DNA of 64,000 bases from Micromonospora sp. WMMD882 (GTDB lineage: Bacteria; Actinomycetota; Actinomycetes; Mycobacteriales; Micromonosporaceae): assembly GCF_027497255.1 (NCBI RefSeq), contig NZ_CP114903.1, forward strand, positions 62,001-126,000, read 5' to 3'. Made by a program: the position numbers and the translations under genes. Under the pieces are notes generated by a model. The model was given only the letters and a program-made list of their open reading frames with translations, was not told the origin of the DNA and searched no databases. Shown in pieces: positions 16,702 to 26,169 of the stretch (its first letter is position 1; each line of letters begins with the position of its first letter).

Positions 16702-16935
16702 CCTGTCGAGCTGCCCCGGATATGGGGCAGCGTCCCCGGAAAAATGGGACAGCGGCTCTGGCTCGGGCGTGGGAGGTGGGCCGAGGCCCTGGGGTCGGGC
16801 GTGGGAAGTCGGCCGAGGCCCTGGGTCGGGCACGGGAAGTCGGCCGGGATCCGGCCGGGTCGGACGAGCCTTGGACGAGAACCGGGGAGGGGCGTGCGGG
16901 ATCTCCGTGCCCCATGTCCGGGGCAGCTCCAGAGG
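16702..16935. repeat. Inward-facing pair of 28-bp palindromic elements
   Basis: The left copy (16702-16729) begins CCTGTCGAGCTGCCCCG and ends ATATGGGGCA. The right copy (16908-16935) is its reverse complement with three mismatches. Each copy contains an internal hairpin of about 6 bp built from CCCC/GGGG. The same element occurs as a second inward pair at 41661-41965. This is REP/BIME-like organisation. No transposase is present. Confidence 0.8.
16762..16856. repeat. Three tandem ~31-bp units
   Basis: Units starting near 16762, 16795 and 16826 share TCGGGCGTGGGAAGTCGG-like cores followed by CCGAGGCCCTGGG. The middle copy is closest to a consensus. They lie wholly between the palindromic arms at 16702 and 16908. 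Confidence 0.7.
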
Positions 16936-17034
16936 CCGTCGACCGCTGTCTGTGCTGGTACGGGACGGGCTTGTCGACCCCGGCCCGCTCGGCTGTCCTG
17001 TCGCCCGCGGTGCGGTGGTGGTCGCCGACGGCGC

Positions 17035-17100
17035 GGTGGTCGCTCAGGGCACGGTGGTCGCTCAGGGCACGGTGGTCGCTCAGGGCACGGTGGTCGCTCG
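17035..17100. repeat. 18-bp tandem repeat, 3.6 copies
   Basis: GGTGGTCGCTCAGGGCAC starts at 17035, 17053 and 17071, with a partial fourth copy at 17089. It falls in no credible gene. Confidence 0.9.
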
Positions 17101-17214
17101 CGGTGGCCGGACACCCGCCGACGGGCCACGCCACGGAGACGCCGTGCCGCCGCCCGCCCGGCTCAGGGGGACGACGGCGAGAAAGCCGGCCCCGGACCGA
17201 CCCGCCCAGGTCAG

Positions 17215-17280
17215 CCGGTCGGCCCGCCCACCTGTTCGGGTCGGCCGGTCGGCCCGCCCACCTGTTCGGGTCAGCCGGTC
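17215..17280. repeat. 30-bp tandem repeat, two copies plus a partial
   Basis: The unit starting CCGGTCGGCCCGCCCACC occupies 17215-17244 and 17245-17274, with two differences at its end, and a short third start at 17275. It lies just downstream (in gene orientation) of the secreted-protein gene ending at 17321. Confidence 0.85.
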
Positions 17281-17320
17281 GGGTCCCGCGCGTCCGGCCC
17301 GAGCGCCAGCCAGGACAAGG

Positions 17321-17788
17321 TCACCGTCCGGGGCGGGCGCCCGGGTGTCCGCCGGGGAAGACCCCGGCCTCGACCGCCGCGGTGATCGCGTCGGCCTGTT
17401 CCTGGGTGAGTTTGCCGTCCTCGACGGCCCGGGCCAGCCGCTCCTTCAGCGCGGCCTGCCGGTCGGTGGCGTCGCCGCCGGGCCGGTCGCCGCCGGGCCG
17501 GTCGCCGGTGCGCCAGTCACCGGTGCGCCAGTCGCCACGGTGCGGTCGGTCGGCGGCGTGCTCCTCGCGCAGCTCCTCCAGCGCGGTCGCCACCTTGTCG
17601 GCAGGCACGCCGAGTTTCTCGGCGAGCGCCTCGGCGAACGCCTGCTTCCGCTCGCTGGCCTTGTCCTGGCTGGCGCTCGGGCGGGGCGCGGGGTCGGTGT
17701 CCCCGGCGAAGGCGACCGCCGGCGCGGCGAGTCCCAACCCGAGGGCGCCGGCCGCCACGAGCCCGGCGACCACATGTTTCCTGGCCAT
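17321..17788 (-). CDS. Small secreted protein with charged repeat
   Basis: A 155-residue predicted exported protein. Residues 1-28 form a signal peptide (MARKH then a hydrophobic AGLVAAGALGLGLAAPAVAFA). The mature part has two related helical motifs: ERKQAFAEALAEKLGVPADKVATALEEL, and LKERLARAVEDGKLTQEQADAITAAVEAG near the end. The second resembles DUF2680/YckD-like helices. Between them is a hydrophilic repeat (GDWRTGD twice, RPGGD twice). The ATG at 17788 follows a GGAGGAA ribosome-binding site. Function unknown; the second motif is common in secreted actinomycete proteins with calcium- or wall-related contexts, which proves nothing here. Confidence 0.8.
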   Translation of the reverse strand: MARKHVVAGLVAAGALGLGLAAPAVAFAGDTDPAPRPSASQDKASERKQAFAEALAEKLGVPADKVATALEELREEHAADRPHRGDWRTGDWRTGDRPGGDRPGGDATDRQAALKERLARAVEDGKLTQEQADAITAAVEAGVFPGGHPGARPGR

Positions 17789-17944
17789 CGTTCCTCCTGC
17801 TGCTCAGGGTGTGGGTGTCCTCGACGAAGGTGACGGGAAAGTCTGGACCTCACCCGTGCCGAGCCTGTCACCCCGCTGGGAATCCCGACCCGAAAACGAC
17901 AAATCGCACCTCTCTCTCGCGGAGTGCTCCCGATGGCACGCTCG

Positions 17945-18014
17945 ATGACCGACTCGACTTCCCCGAAAACGGGGGATTCCAGCGCAGGAAAGCCGCGACC
18001 TCAGCGAAACGGCG
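17945..18014. repeat. Dispersed 70-bp repeat, copy A
   Basis: This segment aligns without gaps to 35805-35874, sharing ATGACCGACTCGACTTC at its start (one copy ATGATCGACTCCACTTC), CCGAAA, GGGG and a GAAACGGCG end. It overlaps the last codons and stop of the LD-carboxypeptidase gene (stop at 18001-18003), so the gene now ends inside the element. Confidence 0.8.
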
Positions 18015-18963
18015 CGTCCGCCTGGCAAGGGCGGACGGCGGGGGTGGTGGTGAGGGCTCCGGTACGGGTGTCGAGGGTGGCGGGGGTGCCTACCGGGACG
18101 GTGAGCTGGCCCGGGCCGTGGCCGACGGGAAGGCCGCCGAGGACGGGCACGCCGAGGTCGCCGAGGCGGTCCAGCAGCACGTCGACGACCGTGGTCGACC
18201 AGCCGTCGGCGCAGCCGGTGAACTGGCCGACGGCCACTCCGGCGATCCCGTCCAGCGCTCCGGAACGGCGTAACTGGGTCAACATCCGGTCCACCTTGTA
18301 CGGGGGCTCCTGGACGTCCTCGACCAGCAGGATCGCCCCGGTCAGGTCGGGCAGGTCCGGGGTGCCGACGGAGGCGGCGAGCAGGCAGAGGTTCCCGCCG
18401 AGCAGCGTCCCGGTGGCCCGCCCCGGCACCCGTACGCCGTAGGTCTCCTCGGCCTCGTCGGCGAGCACGGTGACCGGTTCGGTGGTCATCAGCGCGGCGT
18501 GCAGCGACTCCGTCGACCGCAGCGGGGTGCGTTCGTCCCGCCAGGCGGCCCCCGGCCCGTGCACCCCGGCCAACCGGGCGCCCCGCCACAGGGCGAGCTG
18601 GAGCGCGGTGATGTCGGAGAAACCGGCCACCACCTTCGGGTCCCGGCGGACGGCGGCCATGTCGATCGCGTCCACGACGCGCTGCGCGCCGTAGCCCCCC
18701 CGGGTGCAGATGATCCCGCGCACCCGCGGGTCGGCGAAGGCGGCGTTCAGGTCGGCGGCGCGCAGCTCGTCCGGGCCGGCCAGGTAGCCGTGCCGGGCGT
18801 ACGCGTGGGGGGCCGGCACCGGGCGCAGCCCCCAGCCGGTGAGCAGCTCGACGCCCCGGGCCACCCGCTCCGGCCGGGTCGGGCCGGACGGGGAGACCAG
18901 CATGACCGTGTCGCCCGGGCGCAGCACGGGCGGCCGGACCACGTCGTCGAGGGTTCCGCTCAC
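18001..18963 (-). CDS. LD-carboxypeptidase (peptidase family S66)
   Basis: This 320-residue enzyme belongs to the muramoyltetrapeptide LD-carboxypeptidase family, which removes the terminal D-alanine from peptidoglycan tetrapeptides during recycling. The N-terminal LRPGDTVMLVSPSG, RGIICTRGGYGAQR and the nucleophile motif GFSDITAL are visible. The C-terminal half carries GGNLCLLAAS and LLVEDVQEPPYKVDRMLTQL. GTG 18963 is chosen because TAGGCT (18977-18972, reverse strand) ends 8 nt upstream, typical of a leaderless transcript. An upstream open frame to 19695 is antisense to the amidotransferase. The last residues lie in a dispersed repeat, so the extreme C-terminus may be recently altered. Confidence 0.92.
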   Translation of the reverse strand: MSGTLDDVVRPPVLRPGDTVMLVSPSGPTRPERVARGVELLTGWGLRPVPAPHAYARHGYLAGPDELRAADLNAAFADPRVRGIICTRGGYGAQRVVDAIDMAAVRRDPKVVAGFSDITALQLALWRGARLAGVHGPGAAWRDERTPLRSTESLHAALMTTEPVTVLADEAEETYGVRVPGRATGTLLGGNLCLLAASVGTPDLPDLTGAILLVEDVQEPPYKVDRMLTQLRRSGALDGIAGVAVGQFTGCADGWSTTVVDVLLDRLGDLGVPVLGGLPVGHGPGQLTVPVGTPATLDTRTGALTTTPAVRPCQADAPFR

Positions 18964-19146
18964 AGCGGCCGAGCCTAGTGTCCGGAAGCGGACCCGCTGT
19001 GTCCGAGGCGTCGAGGAGACGCCCCTGCGCACGAGCGGGCAGCCGCCAACGCGCTCGGGGTGGCGACCGACAGCAGTGGGCGGCGGGCGGGGCGGCGACC
19101 GACAGCCGTGGCGGCGGGCGGGGCGGCAACCGATAGCCTCGGTGGC

Positions 19147-19917
19147 GTGGCAACCGCGCTGGTGATCGAGAACGACCCGACCGACGACCCCCGACGGCTG
19201 GGGGAGTGGCTGACCGAGGCCGGGCTGGAGCTGCGCGTGCTCCGCCCGTACGCCGGTGACGACCTGCCGGCCGACCTGGCCGGGTACGCCGCCCTGGTGG
19301 TGCTCGGCGGCGAGCAGTCGGCCTACCCGGCGGCGGACGGCACACCCGGCGCGCCCTGGTTCCCGGTCACCGAGGGGTTGCTGCGCAAGGCGGTCCGGCA
19401 CCGGGTGCCGACCCTCGGCGTGTGCCTGGGGGCGCAGCTCCTGGCCACCGCGCACGCCGGCGAGGTGGCCCGCAGCGCGTCCGGGCCGGAGGTCGGCCCC
19501 GGCGTGGTCGGCAAGCGGGACGCCGCCGACGCCGACCCGCTGTTCCGGTACGTGCCGTTGATCCCCGACGTGCTCCAGTGGCACGTCGACGAGATCACCG
19601 AGCTGCCCCGGGGCGCGACCCTGCTGGCCGCGTCCACCCGTTACCCGCATCAGGCGTTCCGGCTCGGCGACCGGGCCTGGGGTCTGCAGTTCCACATCGA
19701 GTGCGACACCGCGATGATCGCCGACTGGTCGACCGGCTCGACGCTCCTGGCCGAGCTGGGGTACGACCCGGAGCTGGTGGTGGCGGCCTGCGACGCGGTG
19801 ATGGTCGACGTGGAGGAGGTCTGGCAGCCGTTCGCCGCCCGGTTCGCCGCGCTGGCCCTAGGCGAGCTGGACGTCGCCACGCCGCCCCGGCCCACCCTTC
19901 CCCTGATCGGGCACTGA
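19147..19917 (+). CDS. Class-I glutamine amidotransferase-like protein
   Basis: The 256-residue product is a stand-alone class-I (triad) glutaminase domain. The nucleophile elbow is TLGVCLGAQLLA with Cys93, and the catalytic His/Glu pair is in WGLQFHIECD. The VVLGGEQSAY loop is also typical. It is not fused to a synthetase domain and no partner is evident, so the acceptor of the ammonia is unknown. Orthologous genes lie just before glnE in other actinomycetes (recalled). GTG 19147 comes 7 nt after TAGCCT (19134-19139), indicating a leaderless transcript divergent from ldcA. It ends 4 bp before glnE and is likely co-transcribed with it. Confidence 0.9.
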   Translation: MATALVIENDPTDDPRRLGEWLTEAGLELRVLRPYAGDDLPADLAGYAALVVLGGEQSAYPAADGTPGAPWFPVTEGLLRKAVRHRVPTLGVCLGAQLLATAHAGEVARSASGPEVGPGVVGKRDAADADPLFRYVPLIPDVLQWHVDEITELPRGATLLAASTRYPHQAFRLGDRAWGLQFHIECDTAMIADWSTGSTLLAELGYDPELVVAACDAVMVDVEEVWQPFAARFAALALGELDVATPPRPTLPLIGH

Positions 19918-19921
19918 GCGC

Positions 19922-22921
19922 ATGACCAGATCGACCAGATCCCAGCGGCTGGCCCGGTACGGCTTCGGCGTCACCGACGACGGCGGGGTCGGCGCGGCCG
20001 ACCTGCTCGGCCCGGACGGGCTCGCGCTGTGGCGGCCCGAGACGCAGGAACCGGCCGACGAGCGGGCCGCCGAGCTGCTCACCGCGCTGTCCCGGGCCGC
20101 CGACCCGGACCTGGCCCTGCGTCAACTGCACCGGATCGTCGAGGCGGAACGCCGCGACAGCGGCCGCACGGCGGCCGGCGGGCCGTCGGCGCTGCTGGAC
20201 GCGTTGCACGCCGACGCGGGGCTGCGGCGTCGGGTGGTGGCCGTGCTGGGCGCCTCGTCGGCGCTCGGCGACCACCTGGTGGCGAACCCGGACCAGTGGC
20301 GGGTGCTCGCCACCACGCCCGGGGGCCTGGCCCCGACCGCCGACGGGCGACTCGGGCCGCTCGGCCCGGGCCAGCCGATCCCGGCGCTGCGCTCGGCGTA
20401 CCGGCTGGCGTTGTTGCGGATCGCGGCGGCGGACCTGACCGGCGGCCGGGGGCTGGAGCAGACCATGGCCGCGCTGTCGGCGCTGGCCGACGCCACCCTG
20501 GTCGCCGCCTACGACATCGCGGTGGCCGAGCTGCCCGATGGGGCCCCGTCGCCCGGGCTGGCGGTGGTGGCGATGGGCAAGTGCGGCGGCGGCGAGCTGA
20601 ACTACGTCTCCGACGTCGACGTGATCTTCGTGGCCGACGACGACGCCGACCTGACCGTCGCCACCACGGTCGCCACCCGGCTGATCCACATCTGTGGGCT
20701 GGTCGCCTGGCCGGTGGACGCCGCGTTGCGCCCGGAGGGCAACCGGGGACCGCTGGTGCGGACCATGGCCAGCCACCTCGCCTACTACCGGCGGTGGGCG
20801 CGCACCTGGGAGTTCCAGGCCCTGCTGAAGGCCCGCCCGGCCGCCGGTGACCTGGCCCTGGCGCAGGAGTGGATCGACCAGCTCGCGCCGCTGCTGTGGC
20901 GGGCGGCCGAGCGGCCGGAGGCGGTCTCCGACGTCCGGTCCATGCGTCGCAAGATCATCGACAACATCCCGCCGAAGGAGCAGGAACGCGAGATCAAGCG
21001 CGGTCCGGGCGGGTTGCGCGACATCGAGTTCGCCGTGCAGTTGCTGCAACTGGTGCACGGCCGGGGCGACGAGTCGCTGCGTGAGCCGGGCACCATCCCG
21101 GCGCTGCGCGCCCTGGTCGCCGGCGGCTACGTCGGCCGGGCCGACGGCGAGGGGCTGCTGCGCGGGTACCGCTTCCTGCGCGGCGTCGAGCACCGCCTCC
21201 AGCTCCAGGGCCTGCGCCGCACCCACACCGTGCCCGCCGACCCGGCCGCGCTGCGCTGGCTGGCCACGTCGCTCGGCTACACGGCCACCCCGGGCCGCAG
21301 CGCCGTCGAGGCGTTCCGCGCCGAGTGGGTCACCCACGCCACCGAGGTACGGCGACTGCACGCCAAACTGCTCTACCGTCCGCTGCTGGAGTCGGTCGCC
21401 CGGGTGCCCGCCGACGGGTTGCGGCTCACCCCGGAGGCGGCCCGGCACCGGCTGGAGATCCTCGGGTTCGCCGACCCGGCCGGGGCGCTGCGCCACCTCC
21501 AGGCCCTCACCGGCGGGGTCAGCCGCACCGCCGCCATCCAGCGCACCCTGCTGCCGGTGCTGCTCAGCGACTTCGCCGACGCCCCGGAGCCGGACCGGGG
21601 CCTGCTCAACTACCGGCAGGTCTCCGACAAGCTCGGCAGCACCCCCTGGTACCTGCGGGTGCTGCGGGACGAGGGGCCGGTGGCCCGCCGGCTGGCCCGG
21701 GTGCTGTCGCTGTCCCGGTACGCCACCGACCTGCTCGCCCGGGAGCCGGAGGCGCTGCGCATGCTGGCCGAGGAGAGCGACCTCGCGGCGCGCCCGCGCG
21801 ACGTGCTCTGCGACGGGTTCGTCGCCGCCGCCGCCCGGCACACCGACCCGGTGCAGGCCACCCACGCGGTGCGCGCGCTGCGTCGCCGGGAGCTGGTCCG
21901 GATCGCCTGCGCGGACGTGCTCAGCCGGGCCGGCTCGCTGGCCCCGCGCGCCGCCCGGGACACCCCGACCGACGTCACCACCGTCGGCGCGGCCCTCGCG
22001 GCGGTCACCGACGCCACCCTCACCGCCGCGCTGCGCACCGCCCGGGCCGCCCGCCCCGGGCCGCCCGGCCTGCGGTTCGCGGTGATCGGCATGGGCCGCC
22101 TCGGCGGGTACGAGTCGAACTACCTCTCCGACGCCGACGTGCTGTTCGTCTACGACCCGCCGCCCGGGGCGGAGGAGAGCACGGCCAGCGCCGCCGCGCA
22201 CGCGGTCGCCGAGGAGCTGCGCCGGCTGCTCGGCATGCCCGCCCCCGACCCGGCGCTCGGCGTGGACGCCGACCTGCGCCCGGAGGGCCGCCAGGGCCCG
22301 CTGGTCCGCAGCCTCGCCGCCTACGCCCAGTACTACGCCCGCTGGTCACGGGTGTGGGAGGCGCAGGCGCTGCTGCGGGCCCGGTTCGTCTGCGGGGACG
22401 CCGACCTCGGCGCCGAGTTCGAGGCGATGATCGAGCCGGTCCGCTACCCGGCCGGCGGGCTCACCCGGGAACAGGTCGTCGAGATCCGGCGGATCAAGGC
22501 GCGGGTGGAGACCGAACGCCTGCCCCGGGGCGCCGACCCGGCCACCCACACCAAACTCGGCCGGGGCGGGCTCGCCGACGTCGAGTGGGCGGTGCAGCTC
22601 CTCCAGCTCCGGCACGCCGGGGACACCCCCGAGCTGCGCGGCACCCGTACCCTCGGGGCGCTGGCGGCGGCCCGGGACGCCGGCCTGCTCGACCCGGCCG
22701 ACGCCGACGCGATGGCCGCCGGGTGGACCATGGCCGCGCAGGTCCGCAACGCGTTGACGCTGGTCCGGGGCCGGGCCGGCGACCAACTGCCCCGGCACGG
22801 GGTGGAGCTGGCCGGGGTGGTGCGCCTGCTCGGCGCGGACGACCCGGGGGAGTTCCTCAACGAGTACCTGCACGTCGCCCGACACTCCCGTACCGCGATG
22901 GAACACGTCCTCGATGCCTGA
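19922..22921 (+). CDS. glnE: Bifunctional glutamine synthetase adenylyltransferase/removase
   Basis: GlnE adds or removes AMP on a tyrosine of glutamine synthetase, tuning nitrogen assimilation. The 999 residues contain two nucleotidyltransferase domains in tandem. The N-terminal deadenylylase has AMGKCGGGELNYVSDVDVIFV (about residues 218-238) and the C-terminal adenylylase has GMGRLGGYESNYLSDADVLFV (about 723-743). Each is followed by a helical GlnD/GlnE-type domain with KRGPGGLRDIEFAVQLLQL and LGRGGLADVEWAVQLLQL. Its length is normal for actinobacteria. Its target GlnA1 at 28442 keeps the tyrosine site. The stop overlaps the start of the next gene by 8 bp. Confidence 0.97.
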   Translation: MTRSTRSQRLARYGFGVTDDGGVGAADLLGPDGLALWRPETQEPADERAAELLTALSRAADPDLALRQLHRIVEAERRDSGRTAAGGPSALLDALHADAGLRRRVVAVLGASSALGDHLVANPDQWRVLATTPGGLAPTADGRLGPLGPGQPIPALRSAYRLALLRIAAADLTGGRGLEQTMAALSALADATLVAAYDIAVAELPDGAPSPGLAVVAMGKCGGGELNYVSDVDVIFVADDDADLTVATTVATRLIHICGLVAWPVDAALRPEGNRGPLVRTMASHLAYYRRWARTWEFQALLKARPAAGDLALAQEWIDQLAPLLWRAAERPEAVSDVRSMRRKIIDNIPPKEQEREIKRGPGGLRDIEFAVQLLQLVHGRGDESLREPGTIPALRALVAGGYVGRADGEGLLRGYRFLRGVEHRLQLQGLRRTHTVPADPAALRWLATSLGYTATPGRSAVEAFRAEWVTHATEVRRLHAKLLYRPLLESVARVPADGLRLTPEAARHRLEILGFADPAGALRHLQALTGGVSRTAAIQRTLLPVLLSDFADAPEPDRGLLNYRQVSDKLGSTPWYLRVLRDEGPVARRLARVLSLSRYATDLLAREPEALRMLAEESDLAARPRDVLCDGFVAAAARHTDPVQATHAVRALRRRELVRIACADVLSRAGSLAPRAARDTPTDVTTVGAALAAVTDATLTAALRTARAARPGPPGLRFAVIGMGRLGGYESNYLSDADVLFVYDPPPGAEESTASAAAHAVAEELRRLLGMPAPDPALGVDADLRPEGRQGPLVRSLAAYAQYYARWSRVWEAQALLRARFVCGDADLGAEFEAMIEPVRYPAGGLTREQVVEIRRIKARVETERLPRGADPATHTKLGRGGLADVEWAVQLLQLRHAGDTPELRGTRTLGALAAARDAGLLDPADADAMAAGWTMAAQVRNALTLVRGRAGDQLPRHGVELAGVVRLLGADDPGEFLNEYLHVARHSRTAMEHVLDA

Positions 22922-24587
22922 CCTCGCGGCGGATCCCGCCACCGCCGGGGCCGCCGACGCCGGCCCGGCCCGGGCCGCGCGGGGCGACCGGCGGCGGTGG
23001 CCGGCGCTGCCGCTGGTCACCGGCGCGGCGGCGGCGCTGGCGGTGGCGTTCCTGCTGGCCCCGCCGATGGGCACCGACCTGGCCGCCCAGGTGGCCCGCG
23101 CGGACTTCGTGGCCCGGCACGGCCTCACCCCGGTCGACCTCGGCTGGTACGGCGGGGTACACCAGCACGGCTACAGCCTGCTCACCGCCGGGCTCGGCGC
23201 GCTGATCGGGGTACGCCCGCTCGGCGCGCTCGCCGCGCTGGTCGGCGCGGTGGCGCTGGGCTGGCTGTTCGTCCGGCACCGGGCCCGGCGACCGCTGCTG
23301 GCCGGGCTGCTCGGCGCGGTGGTGCTGGTCGGCAACCTGGCCAGCGGGCGGATCACCTTCGCCGTCGGGCTGGCCCTCGGGCTGCTCGCCCTGGTCGCGG
23401 TCTCCGCGCGGCGTCCGGCCCGACCCCTCCGGCTGGTCCTGGCCGGGCTGCTCGCCGCCCTCACCACCTGGGCCAGCCCGGTCGCCGGGCTGTTCCTCGG
23501 GCTGGCCGGCACGGCCCTGCTGCTGGCCGCCCTGCGTCGTGGCCCCGGCCCCGGTCACCCGTTGCCCGGCGGGTGGCGGACCGACCGGCCGGTGGGCGAG
23601 GCGCTGACGCTCTGCCTCGCGCCGGCCGTCGCGCTCGCCCCGATGGCGCTGCTGTTCGGCAACGGCGGTCACCAGCCGTTCACCGCCGAGTCCATGCGGA
23701 TCAACGTGGCGCTGGCCGTGCTGGCGCTCGCCGTCCTGCCCCGGCGGCGTCGGACGCTGCGGGTCGGGGCCGCGCTGACCGTGCTGCTGCTGGTCGCCGC
23801 CTACCACCTGCCCACCCCGATCGGCTCCAACGCGCTGCGGCTGCCGATGCTGTTCGCCCTGCCCCTGCTGGCCGGGTACGCGCCGCTGCCGGCCGGCTGG
23901 CTGGCCGCGCTGCTCGCCGCCACCGTCTGGTGGCAGAACCCGGTGATGACCGCCGACCTGGGCCGGGCCGGCTCGCCCGAGTCGTCGGCCGCGTTCTACC
24001 GGCCGCTCGCCGCCGAGCTGGCCCGGCGGGCCCCGGTCGGTCGGGTCGAGGTGGTGCCGCTGCGTGACCACTGGGAGTCGGCGTACCTGCCGTCGACCGT
24101 GCCGCTGGCCCGGGGCTGGGAACGCCAGGTCGACGCCGACCGCAACGCGGTCTTCTACACCGGCCGGCTGGACGCCGCCGGGTACGCCGACTGGCTGCGC
24201 GCCAACGCCGTGGGGTACGTCGCCGTCGCCCCGGACAGCGTCCCCGACCGGTGGGCCCGGGACGAGGCCGCCCTGGTCGCCGGCGGACTGCCGTACCTGC
24301 GGCAGGTGTGGTCCGACGACACCTGGCGGCTGTACGCGGTGACCGACCCGACGCCGCTGGTCGCCGCGCCCGGCCGACTGCTCGCCGCCGACCCCGGCGG
24401 CGTGCGGTTCACCGCCCCGGCGGACGCCGGTGACCTGCTGGTCCGCGTCCGTTGGTCGAGATGGCTCAGCCTGGACGGGCCGGGCGGCTGCCTCGCCCGG
24501 GGGCCGGACGGATTCGTCACGGTCCGGGTCGACGTCGCGGGGGAGTACCTGTTGACCAGCTCGTTGCGCCCCCGGAGAGGATGCTGA
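22914..24587 (+). CDS. Polytopic membrane protein, GT-C-like
   Basis: A 557-residue integral membrane protein with roughly ten hydrophobic helices from residue 36 onward and a soluble C-terminal domain from about 370. Early after the first helix is GTDLAAQVARADFVARHG, an acidic loop of the kind found in GT-C polyprenyl-phosphate-sugar transferases. The following gene encodes an MptB-type enzyme of that class. I do not recognise a specific family, so glycosyltransferase is an inference from topology and neighbourhood. The ATG overlaps the glnE stop (22914-22921), and the next gene starts 1 nt after its stop, so glnE, this gene and mptB form one operon. Confidence 0.75.
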   Translation: MPDLAADPATAGAADAGPARAARGDRRRWPALPLVTGAAAALAVAFLLAPPMGTDLAAQVARADFVARHGLTPVDLGWYGGVHQHGYSLLTAGLGALIGVRPLGALAALVGAVALGWLFVRHRARRPLLAGLLGAVVLVGNLASGRITFAVGLALGLLALVAVSARRPARPLRLVLAGLLAALTTWASPVAGLFLGLAGTALLLAALRRGPGPGHPLPGGWRTDRPVGEALTLCLAPAVALAPMALLFGNGGHQPFTAESMRINVALAVLALAVLPRRRRTLRVGAALTVLLLVAAYHLPTPIGSNALRLPMLFALPLLAGYAPLPAGWLAALLAATVWWQNPVMTADLGRAGSPESSAAFYRPLAAELARRAPVGRVEVVPLRDHWESAYLPSTVPLARGWERQVDADRNAVFYTGRLDAAGYADWLRANAVGYVAVAPDSVPDRWARDEAALVAGGLPYLRQVWSDDTWRLYAVTDPTPLVAAPGRLLAADPGGVRFTAPADAGDLLVRVRWSRWLSLDGPGGCLARGPDGFVTVRVDVAGEYLLTSSLRPRRGC

Positions 24588-24588
24588 G

Positions 24589-26169
24589 GTGGTGCAGACG
24601 ACCGACGCCCCGCCCGACGCGGGGCGGCTCCGGCTGGTCCGCTGGGGCGGGTTCACCGGCGCGGCGCTGCTCGCGGTGGCCGGCTGGCTGGGCGGGGTGC
24701 GCCCGGAGTTCACCGCCGCCGTCACCCCGGTCAGCATCTGGCGGGGCGGGCACGGCCCGCTGCTGCTGGCCGCCTGGCTGGTCGGCACCGCCGTCCTGGT
24801 CGCCGCCTGGTGGGGTGGGCGGCGCGCCGTCGGGTCGACCCGCTGGGCGTACCTGACCGTCGCGCTGTGGGCGCTGCCGCTGCTGGTCACCGTGCCGTTG
24901 GGCAGCCGCGACGTCTACTCGTACGCCTGCCAGGGCTGGGTGTACGCCGACGGCGGCGACCCGTACGCCGGTGGGGTGGCCGCCGCCGGCTGCCCCTGGC
25001 TGGACGCGATCTCGCCGATCTGGCGGGACACCCCCGCCCCGTACGGGCCGGTGTTCGTGCTGCTCGCCGGGGCTGCCGCCGCCCTCGGCGGCTCGCTTGT
25101 CGGCACGGTCGCGCTGCTGCGGGTGGTAGCCGTGGCCGGGGTGCTGCTCGCCGCCGGCTGCCTGCCCGGGCTGGCCCGGGCCGTCGGGGCGTCGCCGGGG
25201 CGGGCGGTCTGGCTGGTGCTGGCCTGCCCGCTGGTCGGGGTGCACCTGGTCGCCGGTGCGCACAACGACGCGGTGATGGTCGGCCTGCTGCTGGCCGGTC
25301 TGCTGCTGGTGGTCCGGCATCCCGGCCGGCGGCTCCGGCTGCTGGCCGGCGGGGCGCTGCTCGGCCTGGCCGTGGCGGTGAAGGCCACCGCCGTGGTGGC
25401 GGTGCCGTTCGCCGCGCTCGCCGCCGTGGCGGGCGTCCTCACGGTACGGGCGCTGCTGCGCGACGGCGGCTGGGTGGCCGGCGGGGCGGCCGGGGCGCTG
25501 CTGGGCGTCTCGATGGTCTCCGGGCTCGGCCTCGGCTGGGTCGGCGGGTTGGCCCACAGCGGCGACTCGCAGCAGTGGACCTCCCCGCCGACCGCCGTCG
25601 GTTTCACCGTGAACTACGCCGGACGCCTGCTGGGCCGGGACCCGGACGCCGTGCCGATCGCCCGGGCGGTGGCGGTGCTGGCGCTGGTCGGGCTGCTGGT
25701 GGCGCTCTGGCTGTGGGCCTGCGCCAGCCTGCGCCGACCCGCCGCGACCCGGCGGGCGGAGACGGCGACCGGGCAGGCGGCGGAGACGGTGGCCGGGCCG
25801 GGGACGGTCCGACCGGGGGCGGCCGGAACGGAGGCGGCCCGGCCGACCGGGGTCCGGGCCCGGGTGGCGCTGACCGGGGCCGGGCTGGCGTTGGCCGCCA
25901 CGGTGGCCCTGGCTCCGGTGTTCCACCCGTGGTACGCGGTCTGGCCGCTGGCCGTGCTGGCGGTCTGCGCCACCCGGACCACCTGGTTCCTGCTGCCCTG
26001 CGCGGTGGCGTCCTTCCTCACCCTGCCCGACGGCACCAACCTGGCCCGGTTCAGCAAGGCCCCCGGCGCGCTCCTGATGACCGCCGGTGTCCTCTGGTTG
26101 CTGGCGCGGACGGTTCCCCTTCTCGCGTCCCGGGCGCGTCCGGGGCCACCGCCTGCCGCGCGACCCTGA
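24589..26169 (+). CDS. mptB: MptB-type alpha-1,6-mannosyltransferase
   Basis: A 526-residue GT-C glycosyltransferase with about 13 membrane helices. The extracytoplasmic motif PLGSRDVYSYACQGWVYADGG is characteristic of the polyprenol-phosphomannose-dependent MptA/MptB family, which extends the alpha-1,6-mannan backbone of lipomannan-type glycolipids in the cell envelope. GAHNDAVMVGLLLAGLLL is a second recognisable segment. A hydrophilic Gly/Ala/Thr linker near residues 385-420 lies in a cytoplasmic loop. The start is GTG 24589 (or GTG 24592), almost adjoining the upstream stop. Acceptor in this organism is not known. Confidence 0.85.
   Translation: MVQTTDAPPDAGRLRLVRWGGFTGAALLAVAGWLGGVRPEFTAAVTPVSIWRGGHGPLLLAAWLVGTAVLVAAWWGGRRAVGSTRWAYLTVALWALPLLVTVPLGSRDVYSYACQGWVYADGGDPYAGGVAAAGCPWLDAISPIWRDTPAPYGPVFVLLAGAAAALGGSLVGTVALLRVVAVAGVLLAAGCLPGLARAVGASPGRAVWLVLACPLVGVHLVAGAHNDAVMVGLLLAGLLLVVRHPGRRLRLLAGGALLGLAVAVKATAVVAVPFAALAAVAGVLTVRALLRDGGWVAGGAAGALLGVSMVSGLGLGWVGGLAHSGDSQQWTSPPTAVGFTVNYAGRLLGRDPDAVPIARAVAVLALVGLLVALWLWACASLRRPAATRRAETATGQAAETVAGPGTVRPGAAGTEAARPTGVRARVALTGAGLALAATVALAPVFHPWYAVWPLAVLAVCATRTTWFLLPCAVASFLTLPDGTNLARFSKAPGALLMTAGVLWLLARTVPLLASRARPGPPPAARP

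Larger units (their letters stand above)
16561..17320. other. Repeat-rich noncoding stretch after the NACHT gene
   Basis: About 760 bp contain no convincing gene. Open frames exist on both strands but consist of Arg/Pro/Gly-rich repetitive sequence. The stretch contains an inward-facing pair of palindromic elements (16702-16935), three ~31-bp tandem units between those arms (about 16762-16856), an 18-bp tandem repeat (17035-17100) and a 30-bp tandem repeat (17215-17280). Confidence 0.7.

Noticed and set aside
16675..17948. Several overlapping open frames downstream of the NACHT gene
   Set aside because: They are read-throughs of tandem repeats with no credible start or motif. Only the leftward secreted protein at 17321-17788 has a signal peptide and ribosome-binding site.
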